Shown piece after piece: positions 45,380 through 54,699 of a DNA stretch of 64,000 bases. The stretch is from Cladopsammia gracilis (lineage: Eukaryota; Cnidaria; Anthozoa; Scleractinia; Dendrophylliidae). How positions within the stretch are numbered: the stretch's first letter is position 1; each line of letters begins with the position of its first letter. The stretch covers positions 1,468,501 to 1,532,500 of the forward strand of contig JAJGOT010000013.1 in the NCBI GenBank assembly GCA_022457155.1, read 5' to 3'. A program made the position numbers and the translations under genes. The notes below the pieces were generated by a model that made no database searches, was not told where the DNA came from, and saw only the letters and a list, made by a program, of their open reading frames with translations.

Positions 45380-47573
45380 GTACATATTAACTACAATATA
45401 AAAATCAACATATTTCAGTATTTGTAAGTGTACACGCTTATGCATTTGTTTGCGAAGTTAGCTATATGTGTAACAAAGCAAATTAATTAGCTGTTATTAT
45501 ATTACATATGTATAGAAACTCTTCATGGAATATCGTGCAAAATTGAAGTGAGAATTATTTAAAAAGCACACCCTCTCATGACCACCAGTAATAAACAATA
45601 CACCTAACCATTTTATACTGGGGTTTTGTTGACTTTCTTGTGGTATGGTATTTAACTCACTAGCTCTCCCACAATTGCTTATTATTTCATTTATGACTAA
45701 CTGACCATTCAAAAAAATACAAAATTTGTAGGCCAACATTAATTTCCAAGCAAACAATTTGTTCCCTGATGATCTTTTGCCAGTCCAATCAAACACTTGT
45801 CAAAAGGTATTAAGTCTTCACTCCTGTTTGATTTGTTTATTAAATATGTCAGTTAATAGCTCACTAATACTAAAAACATTGTCATATTTCTCAAAAGTAA
45901 ACATCCCTTCCCTGTGTGTTTGTTCATGTTCCTTTAGATTTCCTACTTGAGTAAAACATTTACCACATTCAAAAGGTTTCTCTGCACTGTACTGTGTATT
46001 TGTTTGTGTTTCTTTAGATATCCTGATTGATTAAAACACCTGCCACATTGGTCACATTCAAAGGGCTTCTCTCCACTGTGTGTTCGTTTGTGTTGCTTTA
46101 GATTTCCTGCTTCAGTAAAAAACTTGCCACATTGGTCACATTCAAAAGGTTTCTCTGCACTGTGTATTCGTTTGTGTTTCTTTAGATGTCCTGATTGATT
46201 AAAACACCTGCCACATTGGTCGCATTCAAAGGGCTTCTCTCCACTGTGTGTTCTTTTGTGTTGCTTTAGATTTCCTGCTTCAGTAAAAAACTTGCCACAT
46301 TGGTCACATTCAAAAGGTTTCTCTCCGTTGTGTTTCCTTTTATGTCGCTTTAGACTTCCAGAGCGACTGAAACATTTGCCACACTGGTGGCACTTAAAAG
46401 GTTTCTCTCCACTGTGTACTCGTTTGTGTTTCTTTAGACTTCCTGCTTCAGTAAAACATTTGCCACATTGGTCACATTCAAAGGGTTTCTCTGCACTGTG
46501 TGTTCTTTTGTGTTGCTTTAGATTTCCTGCTTCAGTAAAAAACTTGCCACATTGGTCACATTCAAAAGGTTTCTCTCCATTGTGTTTTCTTTTATGTCGG
46601 TTTAGACTACCTGAGCGACTGAAACATTTGCCACACTGGTGGCACTTAAAAGGTTTCTCTCCACTGTGTATTCGTTTGTGTTTCTTTAGACTTCCTGCTT
46701 CAGTAAAACATTTGCCACATTGGTCACATTCAAAGGGTTTCTCTCCACTGTGTTTTCTTTCATGTTTCCTTAGATTTCCTGCTTCAGTAAAACATTTGCC
46801 ACATTGGTCACATTCAAAAGGTTTCTCTCCACTGTGTGTTTGTTTATGTTTCTTTAGATTTCCTACTTCAGTAAAACATTTGCCACATTGGTCACATTCA
46901 AAAGGTTTCTCTCCATTGTGTTTTCTTTTATGTCGGTTTAGACTTCCTGAGCGACTGAAACATTTGCCACACTGGTGGCACTTAAAAGGTTTCTCTCCAC
47001 TGTGTATTCGTTTGTGTTTCTTTAGACTTCCTGCTTCAGTAAAACATTTGCCACATTGGTCACATTCAAAGGGTTTCTCTCCACTGTGTTTTCTTTTATG
47101 TTTCCTTAGATTTCCTGCTTCAGTAAAACATTTGCCACATTGGTCACATTCAAAAGGTTTCTCTCGACTGTGTGTCTGTTTAGCTTTGTTTGTGTTTCTT
47201 TAGATTTCCTACTTCAGTAAAACATTTGCCACATTCACATTGGTCACATTCAAAAGGTTTCTCTCCACTGTGTGTTCGTTTATGTTCCTTTAGATTTCCT
47301 GCTTGAGTAAAACATTTGCCACATGTGTCACATTCAAAGGGCTTCTCTTCACTGTGTGACTGTTTGTGTTTCTTTAGATTTCCTGCTTCAGTAAAACATT
47401 TGCCACATTGGTCACATTCAAAAGGTTTCTCTCCACTATGTGTTCGTTTATGTTCCTTTAGATTTCCTGCTTGAGTAAAACATTTGCCACATGTGTCACA
47501 TTCAAAGGGCTTCTCTTCACTGTGTGATTGTTTGTGTTTCTTTAGATTTCCTGCTTGAGTAAAACATTTGCCA

Positions 47574-48778
47574 CAGGCCCGTAGCAAGCCATAAATTAGT
47601 GGGGGGGCCCGAGCGGGAGGGATCACAACCAGGCACCCCCCCCACCCCCCCGCCCCTTAACCTCCCACCGCCGCTTCATAATTAGAATAGCCACTTATTC
47701 TGTTATCCTTGCCTCTCACAAACTGGTTAGCAGCGTCTATAAGGCTGATAGAGTCTGTTCTGTCCTTCTGCACATGAAGTAGCATCAAATGGTTAAGTCT
47801 GGAATCACCGGTTGTTGATCGTAAGTAAGTTTTGACTCGCTTCTAAGCAGAAAATGATCTTTCACTGACAGTTGTGGGTAGGAGTAGTAGCTGCCCTTCT
47901 CTGAAAGGATCCAAATCTTCACCATACATGTTGAACACTTGAGTAAACTCGTCATCTCATGCTTTACCAGCAAACGACTTCAAATGGAGCTCCTGGACAT
48001 ACGTTCTCGTAGATCTTGAAATCCGCTTGGTCAAAGCGTGAAGACATGCATTGAGTTGTATTATCTATCGCAGCAAAATAGATTTGTTTGTAATGATCTT
48101 TGGGGGTTTGGGGAAAGTAATGTGTATTCTGCTCTCCAATCTCTTGCCGCACTGGAGCTTTGCGCTTCCTAGGTAGCACCATCATAGCACTTACCCTGGT
48201 CATAGTGTAACCACTTGAATTGCCCAAACCACGCAGGTTGAAATGACCTCTTCTTTGGATCATTACCGAAGGTCTTGGTGGGGAATAAAAATTTTTTTGG
48301 TTGGTTTGGCAGTTGAGACACTGTTACAGGTGCTTCATCTGGAACACAGTCACTGGGTTGACTTCTTTCGACAGTCACAGGTTCGTTTACTTGTTTTTGT
48401 AGTAACCCACGATAAAATAGACACACGGATTGCTTTGCTTTCTTTTTGGTAGGTTCTTGAGAGAACATTATCACGCCTTTCAAGAACACAAGAACTCAAG
48501 CCAGCACGATTTCAGCATTCACTCTTCATCCGTTGATTTTAAACAGACCGAAAGGACGTCTCAGGAAACATAACTATTTCGGACGTTGATGTGATTGATG
48601 AATTTCGATCCGTTTTGTTTGTTTCGGATTTTCCTAGAAGAACATTGGTTGCAGTAAATAGTTGTTTGGATTTCGAATACATGAAAACTATATCTAACAC
48701 CAGGGAGTTTCAATTAAAATTTCCAGAATTTCTGGGGGGGCCCGGGCCCCCCAGGCCCCTCCCCCTGCTACGGGCCTG
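47574..48778. mobile_element. hAT transposon, internally deleted, with 5-bp TSD, inside a zinc finger
   Basis: The inverted ends CAGGCCCGTAGCA / TGCTACGGGCCTG (one mismatch region inward) are flanked by TGCCA on both sides (47569-47573, 48779-48783). The interior holds transposase remnants on the minus strand. Poly(G)/poly(C) patches lie just inside both ends (47600-47655, 48733-48765). Confidence 0.85.
47964..48468 (-). pseudogene. hAT transposase remnant (TTF zinc finger, ZMYM1-like)
   Basis: From an ATG at 48466-48468, the frame encodes a basic N terminus and then KRSFQPAWFGQFKWLHYD, the start of a TTF-type zinc finger as in hAT transposases related to ZMYM1. It then runs out of frame. 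A second frame (down to 47964) has HYKQIYFAAIDNTTQCMSSRFDQ, the YY..Q.YFEALD..C...RFDQ block found mid-protein in the same family. The catalytic and dimerisation regions are absent, so it cannot move itself. Confidence 0.65.
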
Positions 48779-49097
48779 TGCCACATTGGTCACATTCAAA
48801 ACGTTTCTCTCCACTGTGCGTTCGCTTGTGTCGATTAAGATTTCCTACTCGAGTAAAATATTTCCCACACTGGTCACATACCAAATGTTCCTCTCCACTG
48901 TATGCTATATTGTGTAACTTCAGATTTACTGCCATATTTTTATCACACTGGCTGCTCTGGTTCACCACCTTTATGTCACCTGCCCAGTTCATCCATTTGC
49001 CACAGTTAGTGAATTGTAAATTCTTGAGATATTTGTAAGTTTTCAGACTCCCAGTCCCATTGAATTTGTATCCATTATGCAATATTATCATCTGCAT

Positions 49098-49594
49098 GTT
49101 CTTCAATTTTGAGCATTAATCTGAAAAACAAGCAAATGGAGAACATTACATAATTACTTATTTCCAAACATGTTCACTGCCCTAGTTAAAAATTAAAAAA
49201 TTCTTATAAAAATAACAGTCCAAAAAAATGCTTTACATACCAACTAAACTACACACACCTCATGTAAGTAAACTATTGATTTTTAATATTAACAATGTTA
49301 CTTTGGGAAATGTACAGGAGGTTGCGAAGGTAATTGATGGAGAAAATATGTCATCTGTCAGCAGCCTGTTCTTGCAACTATTAACAGTGGTTTGCCACTA
49401 ACTACAGGGTGTATGTGTAGAACCAGACTCCCTCAATGTTGGAGAATGAAAACAAAAATTCTGCTTTGGACTTATTTCTTTTAATCAAGCATGTGCAATA
49501 CACCCAATCTGAGTCAATGTTTCAAGGTAGTTGACGATTCGACTCACCAGAATTCTGGATGCAATTAAGTGGATCCTATTCACTGGAAGTGTGG
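49098..49594. other. Nothing recognised
   Basis: Presumed upstream region of the zinc-finger gene; AT-rich. Confidence 0.35.
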
Positions 49595-49876
49595 TTGAAT
49601 AAAATAATAATAATAATAATAAACTTATATAGCGCTATTTTCCAGAGGCTCAATAGCACTTTACAATAATTTAAAATACAGGCTAAGATCAAATAAAATA
49701 AATCATCATAAATGAAAATTCAATAAATAAATAAATATTAGTTAATGATCATCATAAGCTTGTGAAAAAAGAAAAGTCTTAAGTTTAGATTTAAAAATGT
49801 TAAAAGAGTCTGCATTCTTAATAAAATCCGGCAATGACTTCCAGAGTGACAGAGTGGCAACAGCAAATGACCATCC
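49595..49876 (-). mobile_element. 5'-truncated non-LTR (LINE) 3' end
   Basis: The minus strand encodes FAVATLSLWKSLPDFIKNAD and FNIFKSKLKTFLFSQAYDDH, typical of the C-terminal tail of non-LTR reverse transcriptase ORFs. A 3' UTR with TATATAGCGC and an (ATT)n tail at 49602-49622 follow. It is interrupted upstream by the poly(G)-ended MITE. Confidence 0.7.
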
Positions 49877-50325
49877 CAGGGGGGGGGGGTGGGGGTACTC
49901 AACAAAGTTTTGTACGAGGATGCTCCTCCCCAAGGTCCAAACCCTTACCCTTTCATAGACCGTTTTTGACAGAAAAAGTACCCCTTTCATATACCTTTCA
50001 TTGAAAATGGTACCCCTTTCATATATCTTTCATTGAAAATGGCACCCCTTTCATATAGCCTTTACGTGCGTCTGTTTGATATATTTTGAAAGGCGCTTTT
50101 TATAATATTTAAATGGCAGTTTCCCTACCTTTTTTTATACTTCGACTCATTTTTCCCTACCCTTCCTATACTTCATGAAATCGCTACCCTTTCATATACT
50201 TCAACGCGTGAAATTCCTACCCTTTCATATACCTCCAGCCTAAAAAAGTAACCCCTTTTGGGAAGAGCATCCCCATATAGCCCATTATAGGGAGTAACTC
50301 CCCCCCCCCCCCCTCCCCGGGATTT
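49877..50325. mobile_element. MITE with G/C-run ends and CCCTTTCATATACC repeats
   Basis: It starts in a G run and ends in a C run (50300-50318). Inside are about eight copies of CCTTTCATATAC(C/T) with spacers such as TTTCATTGAAAATGG. Structurally it resembles the GGTACC element at 33525-33816. Confidence 0.6.
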
Positions 50326-51394
50326 AGATCTGATCAACAGTTTTTTACTTGAAGAATGAAGAGAAAAAAAAACAACAACAACACAACATGAACCTTCTTC
50401 GTTCTTGTGTGTATGAGAAATGAGAAATGAATAAATTTATAAGGCAAAAATTGGGCAGGTCTCACTTGTGTATCTTGGGCCTTTAGAAGCCGATTTTGCT
50501 AAAACTTGACAGATATATTGGGGTAAAATGGGAGTTCACTAGTACTATTTTTTTTTTTCAAACACACTTTACAGTAATGCTGTAATGTACATGTAAGTTA
50601 AAATCTGTATAACATGATTTTGTGTCCAAGTTTGCTCCTCAAGAAGAACACAAAGCAAGTGTTTTTACGCTTCTGAAGGCTTCCCGAGCAAACACGAATG
50701 CAAAAATATATTTATGGTAATTTTGTTAATTTTAATCCACGGGCTACTGTCAACACTCTGAATACTTCATGCACAAAGAACAATGTGTTGCAAAATAGTC
50801 TATTTTACCAGACAGCACTTTCCACTTGCAATTATTGATGCAGAAACATTACGGAGCCTGTTTGTGAATATTTCACACATTTTCAGTATCAGTCGTCGCT
50901 CTTCATGCATACTCTTTTTATTAATGCATACTGATGAGCGGAACCTGTCCCCGTGACCTTAAAAGCCAAAATTTTAGAAGCAAAGTGTGAAGCTAAACTG
51001 GAATTTCCTGGCGTTCGAGGGGTGCTAAACATTTTCTGGAACATTTCTGGAACTGCACAATAACAAAACATGAACCTATATCGCTCTTAAAGCTTGTGCA
51101 CAAGAGAGGAAATGAATCAAGCATTTGTCAGTTCGATATGACCTGTCTTCCGAAACTCAATTGGACTACCCTCCCAGCGTTAATAGCCTTCTTGCTGTAA
51201 TTCTTATAAGTGTCTCACAAATTGACTGCAGGTGAGTCAAATTGTCTATTAATCTACATGAATTGACTCAGTTTGGGTGTATTGGACAATACTTCCCTGA
51301 ATCTGCCAATGATGTAACTTAAGAAAGATCATTGTGAAGTAAGTGTTGGTATGGTATGAATGGCTTTGCTGTGTACATGTACACATGTCGCTTG
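50326..51394. other. Intergenic; one partial MITE copy
   Basis: 50945-51062 is an inverted partial relative of 9489-9702 (GGAATTTCC, GAAGCTAAACTGG, TTCTGGAACTGCAC). Nothing else was recognised. Confidence 0.4.
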
Positions 51395-51545
51395 TAACAT
51401 GGTATCAGGGCAAGCAGTGTAATTCTACCCATGAGTCTGTGGATAAAATCTATGGTGTGGCCAATGAAATGAAACCTCCTTGGTACTACTTTTGCATGGA
51501 ATACCATTTGTTTTGCAGTATTTTACAAAATGAAATTTGGGATTT
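51395..51545 (-). repeat. Dispersed GGTACCATGCAAAAG repeat, minus orientation
   Basis: The reverse complement has GGTATTCCATGCAAAAGTAG, GGAGGTTTCATTTCATTGGC and CACACCATAGATTTTATC. It is the copy into which, or next to which, the 51567 foldback inserted. Confidence 0.65.
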
Positions 51546-51566
51546 TTTTTTTCTCTTTGGTGTTAA

Positions 51567-52062
51567 AGTGCCCCTATGATCAATTTTTTTACTTTCATAT
51601 TTTTACCTTTTTGTGTACAATTAGACTTTCTTACCCATCTTGCCAAATTTCAATCCATTACGAACATCAGAATTCATTTTATTTTAACATTTATTTCTGA
51701 GAATTTACGGCCACCATTAATCAACCTTGTTCCAAGGCTTGGTTGCAAATGGGAGAAAGTGACGTCAAAGACTCAAACATACCTCACGGGTTGAAATTAA
51801 AAGCGAAAGACCGAAAGACCGAAAAGCAGCAATGTCAACCCGTGAGGTATGTTTGAGTCTTTGACGTCACTTTCTCCCATTCGCAACCAAGACTTGGAAC
51901 AAGGTTGATTAATGGCGGCCATAAATTCCTGGTAATAATTGTTAAAATAAAATGACTTCTGATGTTCCTAATGGATTGAAATTTGGCAAAATGAGTAGGA
52001 AAGTCTAATAGTACACGAAAATATAAAAAAATCAAAATCAAAAATTTGATCATAGGGGCACT
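51567..52062. mobile_element. 496-bp foldback with TTAA duplication
   Basis: AGTGCCCCTATGATCAA.. and ..TTGATCATAGGGGCACT are inverted. TTAA flanks both sides (51563-51566, 52063-52066). The ~230-base arms are similar throughout and carry TGACGTCA. Poor central loop with GAAAGACCGAAAGACCGAAA. TTAA suggests a piggyBac- or Kolobok-type source. Confidence 0.8.
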
Positions 52063-52238
52063 TTAAAGGGTTAAAAAAGGCCAACTCTCACTAGGAATGG
52101 CTGCCGGCAGTGGTCAAAGTGGAGCCACTGGAATATCTACAACAGCTTCTTATGATCACGAATGCAAACTCCCCAGCGAAATCACTGCCAGTCTTCATTT
52201 TAATTTGTGCAAATCTTCATGTCGAAGATACGCCAATA

Positions 52239-52643
52239 GGGGGCTTTAAAGCAACGACGACAGCAATGTCAAGGAAAATGTCACTTGAAAAAAGGATTTG
52301 TGCTATTTTAAATTCTACTTTACAGTTGCGCCAATTTGTTTAGTTTGTCTAATGTGACTGGATTGTCCAGGAGCTGAATTTTTTGTTTTTCCAGTTCAAA
52401 TGGAGCCTGAAAGAAAAATTAACCATACTAGCTGTGTTCATGTTCTCCACAAAACCTATAATTTGATCATTTGATGTTGCTGTTTTGCATGGAACGGCAA
52501 AGAAATGTTCCAAAACGTATAAAAACGCACGTGCAAGTTTCTATCTAGTTTCTATCTACGTGCAGAGGCATTGTTTTCGCTCATGAAACCTATTGTTTCG
52601 TGCCGTTCTCGCTGCCGTAGGCGTCGTGGTTGCTTTAGCTCCC
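52239..52643. mobile_element. MITE, GGGAGCTTT..AAAGC family, copy 2
   Basis: GGGGGCTTTAAAGCAACGACG.. and ..GTGGTTGCTTTAGCTCCC are inverted; the internal sequence is homologous to 5971-6348 along its length. Confidence 0.7.
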
Positions 52644-53596
52644 TGATGGCTTTGAAAATCCACACCAAGCAGAAAAGTTCTATGAAACCTAAAGAATGAA
52701 TCAATCAACGAACACACGCCAGAATACGCCACTAAGCAATTACAGAAGGCAGGGCCATTGACCTATTAAGGGTCTATTTTTAATAATAAGACGTTTTAGC
52801 GAACTGGACGTAAGAGAAACTCGTAGGCGAAACGACCGCAAATCGTTTGGCTCGGCATGCAGTGAAAGAGCAAACAAGCCAGCTCAGCTCGTTTGGTATA
52901 CGGTTAAAAGTGGCCCTGTATTTTGTAGTACATATATTGTACATATTCTCGTGTAGTTTTCTTACCTATAAGCAAAGACTTCCCGATCATACGACGAAGT
53001 TGGCATGGTAGAGACTTGATTCCATAACTCAAAAGGAGGTCGCGGTGCCCAGCGGTTTTAGTGAAAACAAGAGGCTGCAAGCAGCCTATACTCATGCGCA
53101 TGCGTACGAAAGTTTTATGATATATTTTAAACATGATAAGAAGATGTCCGATATGAAGAAGAGTTACTCCTTTCATTCAGTCATCGTTCCTGCAAACCAC
53201 GTTCTTTACTATTGAATGTTTTGTAAATAAAGGCTGTACCACAATGAAGCCAGTGATTGTTCTACGTCTTATATATACCTAACGTGAACATTAGTAATGT
53301 AGGTAGGGTTGTAGGAGATGCTGTCGTGACATTTCAGTAACGCTGTTTTACCGGAAGTGGGAGTAGCCGGAAGTCACTAAACAGGAAGTCTATGAACCGG
53401 AAGTGCCCATTTAAAATATGCGTGCATAAATTTGCATGCAAAATCGTGACACAAAAAATAATAATAAAAAAAAAAAGAAAAACAGAGCCCATTTTATAAC
53501 TCATGCCGCTACGCGCATGAGTAACAAGGTTTGGGTGGGGGTGCTCAGATCTGCTCAGTCTCTCGGGCTCAAAAACCTCCTTTTGAGCCATTTCCA

Positions 53597-53598
53597 GT

Positions 53599-53657
<59 letters not shown>

Positions 53658-54190
53658 TTACAATCTATGGATTAAAAATTAAAAATCCAAAGGATGAACT
53701 GTAAAGGAGTCCTAGACCCCATATAAAAACAGATCACCTAAAAATATATAAAAACACAATAAAATAATAAAATAGAATAATAGTTTCAGAAAATACAGAA
53801 ATATAAAACTACTTAAAAATCACTAAAAAATGTCCTAACTCTAGACTTAAAAATATTTACATTATCAGAAACACGAATGTCCAACGGTAATCGATTCCAC
53901 TGGTCAGTAATTCTATGGAAAGAACTATACTTCAAGACATTAGTTCTGGCGTATTTCTTCTTTAAAGTTAAAGAGTCCATAGCCCTAAGTGAGAAGCGAT
54001 CATCTTCTGAGTAGAAATCTATAATTTTACTGATGTCAATATCAATGTTGCCATTAAGTACTTTATATAAGAAAGTCACGTCAGCCAGTGATCTTCTCTT
54101 CTCCAGTGACATGAGGTTTAACTTCTTCAAACGAATGTCATAGGGATCATCATTTTTGGCATTTGAACACACTAGCACCCAGTCTGTTAT
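53597..54190 (-). mobile_element. 5'-truncated non-LTR (LINE) 3' end with (TAAA)n tail
   Basis: The minus frame 53813-54178 encodes a reverse-transcriptase C-terminal tail (LNLMSLEKRRSLADVTFLYK, HRITDQWNRLPLDIR, NVNIFKSRVRTFF, then stop). A 3' UTR and a tail of about 16 AAAT units (53600-53660) follow. The upstream RT domain is absent. Confidence 0.75.
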
Positions 54191-54395
54191 CCGATTTTGC
54201 TAGCGCTCGTCACGTCACTGGGTTTGCACAGATGTTGCAGCTCTCGTAAGGTCTCACACCATTGGTTTGCAACCCTTAGAGCAAACAATAGAACAAACAA
54301 CACAACAATGGACCCTAACCCTAAAAACAATAGCAGCTGTGTTTTACCGGGCCAATGAAAATAGAAGTTTCGAAGAGCCGCAACCCTACTGTTTG

Positions 54396-54520
54396 CACAC
54401 GACGCAAAAAATGATCCCCGAACGCGAAATGATCCCTAAACAGAACTAAACACGACGCGAAATGACCCCGACGCCAAATCATCCCCAAATAGAACAAAAC
54501 ACGACGCGAAATGATCCCCA
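54396..54520. repeat. Minisatellite, ACACGACGCGAAATGATCCCC units
   Basis: Four to five degenerate 20-40 bp units with core ACGCGAAATGA(T/C)CCC. Confidence 0.65.
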
Positions 54521-54699
54521 AGGAAATATAGGAAGTTTCTGTCCCGAGGTTGCCAGAATTACTAAAATGAAGAAAATTAACAGAAATAAAATACACACTG
54601 CGGTTACAAACATGACAAAACAACGCATGTTGTAAAACACCTTGATTAATGACTTGACTTGTTTCAATATTCATGACCAAACTTAAATAATATTTTTAA

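Larger units (their letters stand above)
45818..49097 (-). pseudogene. C2H2 zinc-finger array gene, disrupted by a hAT insertion and frameshifts
   Basis: The minus strand encodes about 20 tandem C2H2 fingers with TGEKP-type linkers (HSGEKPFECDQC). The N-terminal part is 48779-49097 (ATG at 49095-49097, degenerate fingers, then [14 protein letters not shown]). The array continues at 45818-47573. Finger helices fall into a few near-identical types (TEAGNLKKH, TQAGNLKEH, TEAGSLKKH, SRSGSLNRH, NQSGHLKKH), and groups of three repeat, indicating recent tandem duplication. Breaks: a 1205-bp hAT element in one finger; a ~10-base insertion near 47180-47192 that creates a stop in frame; a 5-base duplication near 45987-45996. 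Two fingers also carry in-frame changes (CDQCECGKCF, and a missing C..C spacer near 45965). The C terminus ends at a TGA at 45818. It was probably a nuclear DNA-binding protein. As sequenced it is a pseudogene or a badly damaged allele; assembly error in such repeats is possible. Confidence 0.8.

Noticed and set aside
46256..47203. 315-codon open frame on the plus strand rich in HLPHWSHSKGFSPLC repeats
   Set aside because: It is the antisense shadow of the zinc-finger array; the repeat pattern comes from the fingers.
54309..54322. Telomere-like ACCCTAACCCTAA
   Set aside because: Only two units; likely chance.
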